11,233 nt of DNA from an uncultured Ruminococcus sp. (GTDB taxonomy: Bacteria; Bacillota; Clostridia; Oscillospirales; Ruminococcaceae): the NCBI GenBank assembly GCA_902464115.1, contig CABQIF010000072.1, positions 1 through 11,233 on the forward strand, read 5' to 3'. A program made the translations under genes and the position numbers. Under the pieces are notes generated by a model, which was given only the letters and a program-made list of their open reading frames with translations, made no database searches and was not told the DNA's origin. This document shows positions 1 through 8,342 of the stretch, piece after piece. Position 1 is the stretch's first letter; the number at the start of each line of letters is the position of its first letter.

Positions 1-9
1 AAGTAATTT

Positions 10-53
10 TTTTGAAAAATAAGGGAAAATTTGAAATATGGACGAAATTTCAA
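10..53 (-). terminator. Weak candidate terminator at the end of the leftward gene series
   Basis: Just after the lipid kinase stop codon the minus strand carries a 7-bp inverted repeat, TTGAAAT (47-53) against ATTTCAA (31-37), with a 9-nt loop. A loosely U-rich stretch follows. The stem is AT-rich and the T-tract is broken by CCC, so this is a weak terminator at best. It is reported because its position, 8 nt past the stop, is right. Confidence 0.25.
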
Positions 54-60
54 CCATCCT

Positions 61-963
61 TTATTTTTGTTTGGGTACAAAAATATTCAGTGCTTTCTGA
101 CAGTTCGAGATTTCATTGACTCGCTGATTTCCGCCATACTCCCCGTCAATCGTCCACGCAACTTCTTCTTCGTCCAAGTTGGTGATGGTAACGTGCGATG
201 CTCGAAAATAATCAAAATACTGCCGTTCTGCTCCCAACTGAAAATTTGCCAGCGATAAAATCAACTGGTGAAACTGTACCAAATCAGTTGGTTTCCGAAT
301 CAAAGTCACCTCAAACAATCCATCGTCCCATTCCACATCGGACAGGGACAATAACTTTGCAACAGAGGTTGCATTTGTCACCATACCATAGAGGTAATTA
401 TTTTCCAGCGTCTTTCCGTCATATTCAATTCGCATTTTTCTTGCTTTAATGGTCGGCAAATGGGCAATGCCGTTCAACAGATAGGCAGCATGTCCCAGTA
501 CATTTTTATAATTCTGCGGTGTCTGGTAAGAAATTTCTGTCAATGCTCCAAAGGCTGCTACATAGGTAAAATAATGTTCGTTGAATTTTCCAATGTCGCA
601 GCAAAGCGTATTGCCGTCTAAAATACACTGTACCGCTTTTTCCGGTGTGGTTGGAATCTGTAAGCCTCTCGCAAAATCATTCGTAGAACCTGCTGGAATA
701 TAGCCCACCGGCAGCGGATTTTCACTGTTCATGCAGCCCTGAATGGTTTCATTCAATGTTCCATCTCCGCCAGCACAGACCAGCAAATCAAATCCATGTT
801 CACAGGCATACTTTGCGGAAATGATGCCATCCCCCTGCCGTTGGGTGGGATGTACCGTCACTTCATAACCAGCAGCTGTGAATTGGTCTAATAGTTTCGG
901 AATCTGGTTGTTCAATGCGGCTTTTCCAGAATGTAAATTAAAAATAAAATAAACCTGTTTCAA
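61..963 (-). CDS. Diacylglycerol kinase family lipid kinase (YegS/BmrU/DgkB-like)
   Basis: This 300-residue protein has the full set of DAGK-catalytic family motifs. They are an N-terminal nucleotide-binding segment with HSGKA near residue 11, GGDGTLNE at 65-72, GSTNDFARG at 92-100, a DDGLFEV segment at 213-219, and TIDGE at 271-275 with the conserved late Glu. The family transfers ATP phosphate to lipids such as diacylglycerol and works at the inner face of the membrane. In Firmicutes DgkB recycles the diacylglycerol made during lipoteichoic acid synthesis. No membrane segment is visible, as is normal for this family. The start is TTG at 963-961, supported by a GAGGTGG ribosome binding site 7 nt upstream and by homology beginning immediately (KQVYFIFN); no in-frame ATG fits as well. 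It is the last gene of the leftward series, 87 nt past the GNAT gene, and a promoter-like sequence in that gap may drive it independently. The exact lipid substrate cannot be told from sequence. Confidence 0.9.
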   Translation of the reverse strand: MKQVYFIFNLHSGKAALNNQIPKLLDQFTAAGYEVTVHPTQRQGDGIISAKYACEHGFDLLVCAGGDGTLNETIQGCMNSENPLPVGYIPAGSTNDFARGLQIPTTPEKAVQCILDGNTLCCDIGKFNEHYFTYVAAFGALTEISYQTPQNYKNVLGHAAYLLNGIAHLPTIKARKMRIEYDGKTLENNYLYGMVTNATSVAKLLSLSDVEWDDGLFEVTLIRKPTDLVQFHQLILSLANFQLGAERQYFDYFRASHVTITNLDEEEVAWTIDGEYGGNQRVNEISNCQKALNIFVPKQK

Positions 964-995
964 AATACGTCCACCTCTGTCTGTTTCTTTCTTCT

Positions 996-1023
996 ATTAT
1001 ACCACATTTTTTCTAAAATGCAA
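996..1023 (-). promoter_or_regulatory. Probable sigma-A promoter for the lipid kinase gene
   Basis: On the minus strand a perfect TATAAT (996-1001) is preceded by TG-G, giving an extended -10. A weak -35 TTGCAT (1018-1023) lies 16 nt upstream. The predicted start of transcription is roughly 25 nt before the TTG start codon. The -35 matches only half of the consensus, so the extended -10 carries the call. Confidence 0.6.
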
Positions 1024-1050
1024 CTCAGAGATTTCCACATTATGGATAAC

Positions 1051-1566
1051 TTATACTTCTGCGGTCGGTTCGTTTTGCAGTGGAAAATAATACAAGACAA
1101 TATCGGAATACGTTCCGTCTTTCTTCTGAAAGCCCTCTGCAACCGTTCCAATTGTAATAAATCCAAGCTTTTCATACAGCTTTCTTGCTGCATCATTTTC
1201 CTTTACAACAGCATTGAACTGCAAGATACGGAATCCCAGTTGACGAACCTGATGCAGACAATGCCGTACCAGCTGTTCCCCGATTTTCTGTCCTCTGCAA
1301 GTTGTCTTTACCGCATAGCTGGCATTGCAGATATGTCCGCACCGTCCAACATTGTTCGGATGCAGGATATACATGCCCACAATCTCTGTGGTTTCTGTAT
1401 CATAAGCTGCTGCAGTGCATGATTGCTTTGCAAAAAAAGCCGCTCCGATTTGATTGGTGAGCGGTGCTTTCTGCGGAAATGCAACGCCCTGTTCCACAAC
1501 TTCGTTCCAAATTTCTACCAAAGCCGGAACATCTTCCGGCTGATAAGCTCTGATGGCAATCGCCAT
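1051..1566 (-). CDS. GNAT family N-acetyltransferase
   Basis: The 171-residue protein is a single GNAT domain. It begins with the typical IRAYQPEDVPALVEIWNE strand-helix. The acetyl-CoA pyrophosphate-binding loop is RGQKIGEQL at about 91-99, a Q/RxxGxG/A-type motif, and the C-terminal NDAARKLYEKLGF helix-strand is at about 124-136. The family moves an acetyl group from acetyl-CoA to an amine on a small molecule or protein; the substrate is not predictable. I chose the ATG at 1566, although the frame stays open to 1653. An AGGAGG site (1575-1580) sits 8 nt upstream, and the family homology starts at that Met. The gene lies 98 nt past hemZ with no clear terminator in between, so it may be read through from the recJ unit; no convincing promoter was seen in the gap. 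Confidence 0.88.
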   Translation of the reverse strand: MAIAIRAYQPEDVPALVEIWNEVVEQGVAFPQKAPLTNQIGAAFFAKQSCTAAAYDTETTEIVGMYILHPNNVGRCGHICNASYAVKTTCRGQKIGEQLVRHCLHQVRQLGFRILQFNAVVKENDAARKLYEKLGFITIGTVAEGFQKKDGTYSDIVLYYFPLQNEPTAEV

Positions 1567-1664
1567 GATGATTTCCTCCTTGTGTCTGTCATTGTATTTA
1601 ATTCCACAGAATTTCTCCGCCAAGCTGAGCCTGCTCAACCACAGTTGATGCAATGTTTTTTTAT

Positions 1665-3194
1665 TTAATTCTGTTCCGCCGCTGCCATTCGCTGATAAAT
1701 CTCGAGCACTTGCTGTTTCTTTTCCATCAGCTGGTCAAACTGCCGGATATATTCATACGGGAATTTATAGTTATGAATCCGAGTAATTCGTCCGCAGTCC
1801 GGCTCTACAATCTTCGTAGATGCTGCACAGCCTGCCCCGAAAATCGACTGTGACTCGTCCATAATCAGCATGTTATAATAGGATTCTTTCCCGGCTCGTG
1901 CATAGCCAACATTCTCTTGATTGTCAATGGTGTTCTTCTGCCGATACATATAATAGGGCTGGTAGCCGTGTTCCGGCAGCAGGGCAATGCTATCCCGTAC
2001 CATCTCCCGCACTGGATTTCCAATCTGTGCCTGACGATCGGAAAAGAGCGTTGCTGCCCGTTTCAAGGTCAATGTATGCACCGTGATACTATCCGGATTC
2101 AATGCCAGTACTTTTTCCAGCGTTCGATGAAAGCCCTCCGGTGTATCGTGCGGCAGCCCTGCAATCAAGTCCATGTTAATGTTGGTAAACCCGACTTCCC
2201 GTGCCAACTGAAATGCCTCTGCAATTTGTGCAGAAGTGTGTTTTCTGCCGATTTGCTGCAAAACAGCATCTTCCATCGTCTGCGGATTCACAGAAATCCG
2301 GTCAACGCCATAGTGTTTCAAGACTTCCAGTTTCTCCCGTGTAATGGTGTCTGGTCTGCCTGCCTCTACGCAGAACTCTCGTACCTTGGAAAGGTCAAAG
2401 ACTCGCACGACTGTTTGCAGAAGCTGTTCCAATGCTTCCGCCGAAATGGAAGTTGGCGTACCACCGCCAAAATAAATGGTATCCACGGTGACTTGCAATT
2501 TCTGAATCATATCCCCCCAGATTTCCAATTCCCGACAGAGCAGGCGGATATATTCCGGCATCAGGTGCTTTGCCTGTGCAATGGAATGGGATACAAACGA
2601 ACAATAACTGCATCGAGTTGGACAAAACGGAATCGAAATATAAAAGCCGACCGACCGTTTCGGGGTCTGCCGGAGCAAGGGCAGCTGCACTTCTGCTGTT
2701 TTCCGCAGCAAAGATAGCTTCTCCGGCGATACCAGATAGACCGTTCTCAGCTGTTCCATAACTGCATCCAAGGATTCGCCGCTTTCTTCCATCATGGAAA
2801 ATGCCTTTCGGACAGGACGAATCCCCGTCAACAAGCCCCACGGCACTTCAATTCCTGTCATCTCCTGCAACAGCGTGAACAGCATCCGGCTGAACTGATA
2901 TTCACAGGTTTGTTTGTTTTCTTCCGGTGTGCACTTCGGCAGCTTTGCTGCACAGCGGCGGTATTTTCCCTGATACCGCAGCACGCAGAAAAACCATGTG
3001 TACTGTTTCCCCTGTTTCAGCTGTAAAAATGCACCCTGCTCCGCAGAACGGAGCAGGGAGGCAGTTTCATAGGAAAAAACAAACTTGGTCGCCGGAAGAA
3101 AAATTTTCAGCATACATTCAATTTCATATTTCAGCGAATGCCCATATAATTCCACCGGAAATGTGGGCAGATTGGTTTGTGTGGTTTCCTTCAT
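1665..3194 (-). CDS. hemZ: Radical SAM coproporphyrinogen dehydrogenase-like protein HemZ
   Basis: The 509-residue protein has a family-specific N-terminal region of about 180 residues followed by a radical SAM barrel. The 4Fe-4S/AdoMet motif is CPTRCSYC (Cys191, Cys195, Cys198). Other landmarks are FGGGTPT at 242-248, VEAGRPDT at 276-283, SVNPQTM at 301-307 and MDLIAGLP at 341-348. This matches HemZ, the Firmicutes branch of the HemN/HemW family. HemN-type enzymes oxidatively decarboxylate coproporphyrinogen III without oxygen. Here the residue two places after the third Cys is Phe200, as in HemW, rather than the extra Cys of E. coli HemN, so enzymatic activity should not be assumed. The ATG at 3194 has an AAGGTGAT binding site overlapping the end of the upstream hydrolase gene, only 4 nt away. 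That spacing implies co-transcription and probably translational coupling. The neighbourhood rel-MBL-hemZ is common in Clostridia. Confidence 0.9.
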   Translation of the reverse strand: MKETTQTNLPTFPVELYGHSLKYEIECMLKIFLPATKFVFSYETASLLRSAEQGAFLQLKQGKQYTWFFCVLRYQGKYRRCAAKLPKCTPEENKQTCEYQFSRMLFTLLQEMTGIEVPWGLLTGIRPVRKAFSMMEESGESLDAVMEQLRTVYLVSPEKLSLLRKTAEVQLPLLRQTPKRSVGFYISIPFCPTRCSYCSFVSHSIAQAKHLMPEYIRLLCRELEIWGDMIQKLQVTVDTIYFGGGTPTSISAEALEQLLQTVVRVFDLSKVREFCVEAGRPDTITREKLEVLKHYGVDRISVNPQTMEDAVLQQIGRKHTSAQIAEAFQLAREVGFTNINMDLIAGLPHDTPEGFHRTLEKVLALNPDSITVHTLTLKRAATLFSDRQAQIGNPVREMVRDSIALLPEHGYQPYYMYRQKNTIDNQENVGYARAGKESYYNMLIMDESQSIFGAGCAASTKIVEPDCGRITRIHNYKFPYEYIRQFDQLMEKKQQVLEIYQRMAAAEQN

Positions 3195-3198
3195 TTCA

Positions 3199-3822
3199 TC
3201 ACCTTAAATTTGGATTGTGTTCCCGTTCAAAAGAAAGGGTTGAGGTTTCGTTGTGTCCCGGTAAAACGTCATACTCTCCCTCCAGCTGTTTCAGCCGCTG
3301 CAAGGAAGCATATAGTTCTGTGTCACTGCCGCCCGGGAAATCGGTTCTGCCCCGAGAGCAGCGGAACAGGGTATCTCCGGTAAAGAGCGTCCGGTCTAAC
3401 TGATAGCAGACACCGCCCTTGGTGTGCCCTGGTGTATGCAGGACATGAAAAACGCATTCATTCTGCACAATTGTATCTCCATCATGAATTGCATGATATT
3501 CGGAAATTGGTGTGGTTTCGGTTTCTCCGGTAATCCACTTTTCTAAATTCAAATTGCTGTCTGACAACATCGGTGCATCTGCTTCGTGAATATAAACTTC
3601 TGCCCCAGTTGCTGCCTGCAATTCGGCAACACCGCCGATGTGGTCATAGTGTCCATGCGTCAGCAGGATTTTTTTCAATGTCAAACCATTTTCCTGCAAA
3701 AACTGCAAAATCTTCGGCACACTACCGCCTGCATCAATTGCAACAGCGTTGTGTTGTTCAGTTGCAATGATATAACAATTCACCGCCAGCGGTGCAACCA
3801 TAATACGGGTAATCTTCGCCAT
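3199..3822 (-). CDS. MBL-fold hydrolase, glyoxalase II-like (YqgX type)
   Basis: The 207-residue cytosolic protein is a complete metallo-beta-lactamase fold. The dinuclear metal site is visible: THGHYDH at 55-61 (His56, His58, Asp60, His61), His133 in HTPGHT, Asp150 in FTGD and His190 in PGHN. The SRGRTDFPGGS segment (about 156-166) is typical of the short glyoxalase II-like subgroup, which lacks the C-terminal substrate domain of true hydroxyacylglutathione hydrolase. Members act on thioesters or related small molecules; the physiological substrate of the clostridial version is not known to me. The start ATG at 3822 follows a GAAAGGAT ribosome binding site. The gene begins 5 nt after the rel stop codon and ends 4 nt before hemZ, so it sits inside the operon. 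Confidence 0.9.
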   Translation of the reverse strand: MAKITRIMVAPLAVNCYIIATEQHNAVAIDAGGSVPKILQFLQENGLTLKKILLTHGHYDHIGGVAELQAATGAEVYIHEADAPMLSDSNLNLEKWITGETETTPISEYHAIHDGDTIVQNECVFHVLHTPGHTKGGVCYQLDRTLFTGDTLFRCSRGRTDFPGGSDTELYASLQRLKQLEGEYDVLPGHNETSTLSFEREHNPNLR

Positions 3823-3827
3823 CGCTC

Positions 3828-6083
3828 TTATCCTTTCTTGGTACGTTCTACGGAAATCACACCCGGAATCCGTTTCAGCTTATTCATCAGCTGTTGCAGC
3901 TGGTCATTTCCGTTGAATTTTACGGTAATTTCACAGATTGCATTGCCATTCTTGAGGTTATATGATTGCGAATGCACAATCAGCATACGAGAATCTACCA
4001 CAGTCTTCGTGACATCCAGCAATAACCCGATACGGTCAGGGGCTAAAACATCCAGACTCGCAACAACTGGGGCAGCCGCAGCCGTTTCCGTCCACTTTGC
4101 CTTGTTCCACCTGCCAATGCGTTCCGGATCGCCGGATTTCAAATCCCGCAGGTAATTCGGACAGTCTGCCCGATGAATGGCAAGCCCATATCCTCTTGTG
4201 GTGAAAGTCACAATTTCATCGCCCGGCACTGGATGGCAACAATTTGCACAGTGATTCGGCAGGTTGTCAATCTGGTCAACAATGACATAAGAATCATCTT
4301 CTTTTTTCTGGACGTAAACCGGCATATTTTCTGCGGATAACGGCTTTTCTTCTTCCTGCTTTTTATACAGCTTGTCATAGCGTTCTTTCAGTCTTGGAAT
4401 CAAGTTGGAAACATTGATGCCGCAATATCCCACAGAGGCAAGAAAGTCGTCCAGCGTTTCGCATTTATAGCGAATCATTTCATCGTGCAGCAGTTCAGTC
4501 AGTTTCTCGTCATTCTCCATGCGAATGTGATTCCGCCGCAGTTCGTTTTCCAGTGTCTTTCTGCCGGTCTGAATGTTCTCTTCCCGACGTTCTTTTTTCA
4601 GCCACGAACGAATTTTAGAACGGGCTTCGGTTGTCTTTACGATGTTCAGCCAATCCCGATTCGGCCCTTTGTTCGGGTCTTTCGAGCATTCAATTTCACA
4701 AATCTGTCCAATCTGCAACGGCTGATCCAATGGCACAAGTTTTCCGTTGACCTTTGCCCCAATCATACGATTTCCGACTTCGGTATGAATCCGGTAAGCG
4801 AAATCAATCGGTGTAGAACCCTTTGGCAGGAAAATCGGCTTGCCCTTTGGTGTCAGGATTCCAACATCCTGCCGAGCATCATTTTTCAGATTGCGAACAA
4901 ATTCTTCCATGTCATCCGAATTCTGCTGTTCTTCAATCAGCTTTCTTGCCCAGTTTGTCCACTGATCCATATTTCCGCTGGTTTCTCCCTGCTTATATTT
5001 CCAGTGGGCAACGATTCCGTATTCGGCTGCCTGATGCATATCATGCGTCCGAATCTGCACTTCACATGGCAACCCATAAGCATAGACCGTCATATGAATG
5101 GAACGGTAGCCGTTCGGCTTTGGCATGGCAATATAGTCTTTCGTGCGGTTCGGTAACGGCTGATAAAGCATCCCAACCACGCTCATGGCAACATAGCATT
5201 CTTCTACGGTATCCACGATAATTCGAGCCGCATATTTGTCATACACTTCTGAGATTTCATGCATATCTTCTTTGCGAATCGCAGCATATACTTTTCGATA
5301 GATGCTATACAGACTCTTTACCCGTCCCGTTACTTCCGGCGGATTTTTAATGACGGTACTTTTTTCCAATCCTTCCCGCAACTCCTGCTGAACCTTTTCA
5401 ATAAAGTTTTTTGCATCTTCATCTTTCAGCTGTAATTCTTTTTCAATTTCATAGCAGCCGCAAGGGTCAAGAAACATAATCGCACGGTCGGAAAGCTCTT
5501 CTTTGATTTTCCAGATGCCCAACTGGTCTGCCATCGGTGCATAGACATAGAGGGTTTCCTTGGAAATTCGGCTTCGCTTTTCCGGCGGTAAAAAGTGCAG
5601 CGTCCGCATATTGTGCAGGCGGTCTGCCAGCTTGATGATAATGATTCGGATATCTTTCGACATTGCAAACAGCATTTTCCGAACGCTTTCCATCTGCTGT
5701 TCTTCCTTGTCCAGAACCATCTGCTTCATCTGAACCAGCTTTGTCACACCGTCTACCAGCTGGGCAATATTCTGTCCAAACAGCTTGCAGATGTCATCCA
5801 GTGTATGTCCGGTATCTTCTACGACATCGTGCAGCAATCCAGCACAGACACATTCTGTGTCCATTCCCAGAGATACCAGAATCCAAGCGACTGAAAGCGG
5901 ATGTACAATATATGGTTCTCCGGAAGAACGCTTCTGGTCACCGTGTGCCTGAAACGCAAACTCATAAGCCGATACAATGATGGGCAAATCATAGTTGCGG
6001 TTCGTCCGTACGATGTACTTACTTAAATCCGAAATCGTAACGTTGTCCGGAATCCCCTGTAAAACACTTTGATCATTTATCAT
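3828..6083 (-). CDS. relA: Bifunctional (p)ppGpp synthetase/hydrolase Rel (RelA/SpoT family)
   Basis: This 751-residue protein makes and degrades the stringent-response alarmone (p)ppGpp. The N-terminal HD hydrolase domain is intact: SSGEPYIVH at 53-61, HD at 85-86, ED at 89-90 and LADRLHN at 152-158. The synthetase domain follows, with GRVKSLYSIYRK at 253-264, YDKYAARIIVD at 281-291, RTKD at 313-316 (the RxKD signature of bifunctional enzymes), PKPNGYRSIH at 321-330 and EVQIRT at 341-346. Next come a TGS domain (about 407-465), a Cys/His zinc-finger-like segment (Cys612, Cys615, Cys616, His634, Cys641) and a C-terminal ACT domain (about 672-751). All key residues of both activities are present. 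The reading frame runs open to 6188, but the ATG at 6083 has a GGGGAGG site 7 nt upstream and begins the family homology. That start overlaps the end of recJ by 11 nt, which points to translational coupling. Confidence 0.97.
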   Translation of the reverse strand: MINDQSVLQGIPDNVTISDLSKYIVRTNRNYDLPIIVSAYEFAFQAHGDQKRSSGEPYIVHPLSVAWILVSLGMDTECVCAGLLHDVVEDTGHTLDDICKLFGQNIAQLVDGVTKLVQMKQMVLDKEEQQMESVRKMLFAMSKDIRIIIIKLADRLHNMRTLHFLPPEKRSRISKETLYVYAPMADQLGIWKIKEELSDRAIMFLDPCGCYEIEKELQLKDEDAKNFIEKVQQELREGLEKSTVIKNPPEVTGRVKSLYSIYRKVYAAIRKEDMHEISEVYDKYAARIIVDTVEECYVAMSVVGMLYQPLPNRTKDYIAMPKPNGYRSIHMTVYAYGLPCEVQIRTHDMHQAAEYGIVAHWKYKQGETSGNMDQWTNWARKLIEEQQNSDDMEEFVRNLKNDARQDVGILTPKGKPIFLPKGSTPIDFAYRIHTEVGNRMIGAKVNGKLVPLDQPLQIGQICEIECSKDPNKGPNRDWLNIVKTTEARSKIRSWLKKERREENIQTGRKTLENELRRNHIRMENDEKLTELLHDEMIRYKCETLDDFLASVGYCGINVSNLIPRLKERYDKLYKKQEEEKPLSAENMPVYVQKKEDDSYVIVDQIDNLPNHCANCCHPVPGDEIVTFTTRGYGLAIHRADCPNYLRDLKSGDPERIGRWNKAKWTETAAAAPVVASLDVLAPDRIGLLLDVTKTVVDSRMLIVHSQSYNLKNGNAICEITVKFNGNDQLQQLMNKLKRIPGVISVERTKKG

Positions 6084-8112
6084 AAGAAACCCTCCCCGTT
6101 TTTTCCTGTATCTCTGCGAGAATCGCAGACTGTTCCAGCTGCACCGTTCCTGTAACCGGCAGCCGCTGAACTGTTTCCTTCCAAACATCCATTTGTATCA
6201 GCTTTAATTCTGCAAAAATATCCAGAATCAGCCGCAGTTTCCCATAGTTATACTGCGGTTGCAGCTGAATAAACAACGTATCCATTGCCAGTGGTGTTTC
6301 CGGCAAATGCCGATAGACCTGTACCAACTCTGCTCGTGTTGGGGTCATCGCTGCATAATAAGCATCCGGCAAAGGCTCTTTTCGGCAAACCGTTTCGTAT
6401 GCCTCACGGGCTGCAAAATACTTTGCCTGTGAAATGCCACTTCTGCGGTAATCTTTTACAATCAGCGAGAGTTGCGGTCTGCCCTGAAACGTCTTGCACT
6501 CTGCCGTTACCAGAAAATCACACATACTTTGCAGCGGTAAGCCCACGGCATCCGGTGCAACCCGAAACAACAGCACATCCAAATACAGACTGCCATACCG
6601 CAGCTTTAACTTGCTGTGCAAGCCGCCGGAAAGCGGCTGAATCGCTTCTAATACGGCGTGACAAATCGCAAAAACTGGAGCTGGATTCCCCTCGCCATAT
6701 GGTTCTAAAACCGAAAGACTTGCAATATTTTCTATGGTAAGCTCCTGCGGCAACAATAACCGGTCTGCCTGCAAGGTCATCTGCGGCATATGCGGAAACT
6801 GCTCTGCTGCATACTGCTGTACGGCTGCGAAAAACGCCGGAATTTCTGCGGCAGAAAGCGAAAATCCACCTGCTCCTGGATGTCCGCCGTATTTCGTCAG
6901 GTGGCTGCGGCAAGCATCCAGACACGCAAACACGGAAAAATCACCGAATGACCGTGCCGAACCTCTCGCCTGCTCGCCCTCAATCGTAAGAACCATGACG
7001 GGCTTCCCGAACTGCTCTTCCAGTCGAGCCGCTACAATTCCAATCACGCCATGATGCCAGCCGTTTCCACTGAACAGCAATACTCGCTGCTGTACCAGTT
7101 CCGGATGCACTTGAATCTGTTCTTGAATCTCCTGCAAAATAGCGGCTTCGGCTTCCTTTCGCTGTCGATTGCACTGCTCCAGCTGCTTCGCAAGCGGCAT
7201 GGCTTCTTCCATCGTTTCCGCCAGCAGCAACGATACTGCCAGCTTCGGCGAACCAAACCGCCCAGCTGCATTGATGCGTGGGGCAAGCGTAAAGGCAAGA
7301 TTGGTTGCCGTCAGCGTCTTTCCTTGCATTCCAGTCAGTTCCAGCAGTGCCAGCAAGCCTGGGCGTTCCGTATTGGCAAGCAACCGCAACCCCTGCTGTA
7401 CCAGAAAGCGATTTTCTCCCGTCAGAGAAACCACATCGGCAACCGTTGCAATCGCTGCCAAATCTCCGAACTGCTCCAACGCAAAAGTCATATCGCCGCC
7501 GTCCATCGCTGCAACGAGTTTCAATGCCAGTCCTGCCCCACAGAATAGCGAGAACGGGGACGGGCAGTCCACACGATGCGGGTCTACTACGGCAACCGCT
7601 GCCGGCAGTGTACTGTAGGGCTGGTGGTGGTCAGTAATCACCAACCGCATCCCCTGTTCTGCAATCCAGTCCGCTTCCTCTAATGCTGCGATTCCGTTGT
7701 CCACTGTGACAATCAGCGAAACGCCCTGTGCTTTCAGTGTTTCCAGTGCGTTCAGATTCATACCATATCCTTCCGACCGCTCCGGAATATAATAAACCAC
7801 ATCTGCACCCAGCTCCATGAGATAAGAATAGAGAATGACGGTCGCCATCACGCCGTCACAGTCATAATCTCCATAGACACAAATTTTTTCGCCGCTGTCG
7901 ATCGCTGCATTTAAACAATCGGCTGCCGCCTGCATATCCCGTATTAAAAACGGGTCAGAGAGTGCCGGACAGGAAAACTGCGATGCCGTTTCCTCAATCG
8001 TTCGATAGCCTCGTACCGTCAACAATTCTGCACAAAAAAGCGAAAGATCACTGTTCGCCTGTATGTTCTTTGCAGCCGCTTCATCCGGCTGCTGAATCTG
8101 CCACTTCTTCAT
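6073..8112 (-). CDS. recJ: Single-stranded-DNA-specific exonuclease RecJ
   Basis: The 679-residue protein is a complete RecJ, a 5'-3' single-strand exonuclease used in recombinational and mismatch repair. The DHH phosphoesterase motifs are DYDCDG at 82-87, VDNG at 137-140, TDHH at 160-163, VDPHR at 176-180 and PRINAAGR at 278-285. The DHHA1 domain follows with GWHHGVIG at 351-358 and GGHPGAGG at 409-416. After it come an OB-fold region (about 440-560) and a C-terminal extension of the kind seen in Firmicutes RecJ. A GTG at 8118 gives a protein two residues longer, but the AAGGGAG site (8120-8126) is only 1-2 nt from that GTG and an ideal 7 nt from the ATG at 8112, so ATG is preferred. It is the first gene of the leftward operon. 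Its TGA lies inside the start region of rel. Confidence 0.95.
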   Translation of the reverse strand: MKKWQIQQPDEAAAKNIQANSDLSLFCAELLTVRGYRTIEETASQFSCPALSDPFLIRDMQAAADCLNAAIDSGEKICVYGDYDCDGVMATVILYSYLMELGADVVYYIPERSEGYGMNLNALETLKAQGVSLIVTVDNGIAALEEADWIAEQGMRLVITDHHQPYSTLPAAVAVVDPHRVDCPSPFSLFCGAGLALKLVAAMDGGDMTFALEQFGDLAAIATVADVVSLTGENRFLVQQGLRLLANTERPGLLALLELTGMQGKTLTATNLAFTLAPRINAAGRFGSPKLAVSLLLAETMEEAMPLAKQLEQCNRQRKEAEAAILQEIQEQIQVHPELVQQRVLLFSGNGWHHGVIGIVAARLEEQFGKPVMVLTIEGEQARGSARSFGDFSVFACLDACRSHLTKYGGHPGAGGFSLSAAEIPAFFAAVQQYAAEQFPHMPQMTLQADRLLLPQELTIENIASLSVLEPYGEGNPAPVFAICHAVLEAIQPLSGGLHSKLKLRYGSLYLDVLLFRVAPDAVGLPLQSMCDFLVTAECKTFQGRPQLSLIVKDYRRSGISQAKYFAAREAYETVCRKEPLPDAYYAAMTPTRAELVQVYRHLPETPLAMDTLFIQLQPQYNYGKLRLILDIFAELKLIQMDVWKETVQRLPVTGTVQLEQSAILAEIQEKTGRVSYDK

Positions 8113-8137
8113 CTCCACACTCCCTTATTTTTTTCTT

Positions 8138-8166
8138 ATTATACAAGAAAACCCGAAAAAAAGCAA
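8138..8166 (-). promoter_or_regulatory. Sigma-A promoter of the recJ-rel-MBL-hemZ operon
   Basis: The minus strand has a perfect -10 TATAAT (8138-8143) and a -35 TTGCTT (8161-8166) separated by 17 nt. Transcription should begin near 8131, giving a leader of about 20 nt that contains little besides the ribosome binding site. No attenuator or riboswitch fits in so short a leader. Confidence 0.7.
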
Positions 8167-8320
8167 TATGCTGTAAGGAAATTACATCAACTATCACAAA
8201 TGCAGGTCTGTTTTTTTGTATGCTATGCCATCAATTTCCAGAAATTGTTTCACTGCTGCAAACGATTGCAATGACTCTGCGGACAACGGTCTGTCGCACA
8301 ACATTTTCCAAGAATTTGCT
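8167..8320. other. Non-coding spacer between the divergent transcription units
   Basis: This is the bulk of a 313-nt gap between recJ and the DUF4190-like gene. I see no RNA gene, no credible coding frame and no strong structure in it. Open frames crossing it on either strand lack a ribosome binding site and protein-like composition. The flanking parts of the gap hold the two divergent promoters and an inverted repeat. Confidence 0.5.
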
Positions 8321-8340
8321 GTTTTTCCGCTGGGAAAAAC
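8321..8340. repeat. Perfect 8-4-8 inverted repeat abutting the -35 box (operator candidate)
   Basis: GTTTTTCC (8321-8328) and GGAAAAAC (8333-8340) are exact reverse complements around GCTG. The repeat ends 2 bp before the -35 TTGACA at 8343. It precedes the predicted transcript and has no T-tract, so a dimeric regulator site fits better than a terminator. No regulator is identified. Confidence 0.45.
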
Positions 8341-8342
8341 GC

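Noticed and set aside
1028..1045. Small TCCA-N5-TGGA inverted repeat after the GNAT gene as a terminator
   Set aside because: Only 4 bp of stem and no T-tract.
960..1196. A 78-codon minus-strand frame between the GNAT and lipid kinase genes
   Set aside because: It overlaps the conserved GNAT C-terminus in another frame and covers the promoter; no homology-like pattern.
1917..2717. A 266-codon plus-strand frame antisense to hemZ
   Set aside because: It is a shadow of the radical SAM gene; the opposite strand has clear family motifs, while this frame is Cys/Arg/Gln-rich without any domain.
6084..6188. Upstream extension of rel by 35 codons into recJ
   Set aside because: The extension is basic low-information sequence antisense-free but out of frame with recJ; the GGGGAGG site and family homology both begin at 6083.
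8113..8118. GTG start for recJ two codons upstream
   Set aside because: It lies 1-2 nt from the AAGGGAG site, too close; the ATG at 8112 is spaced correctly.
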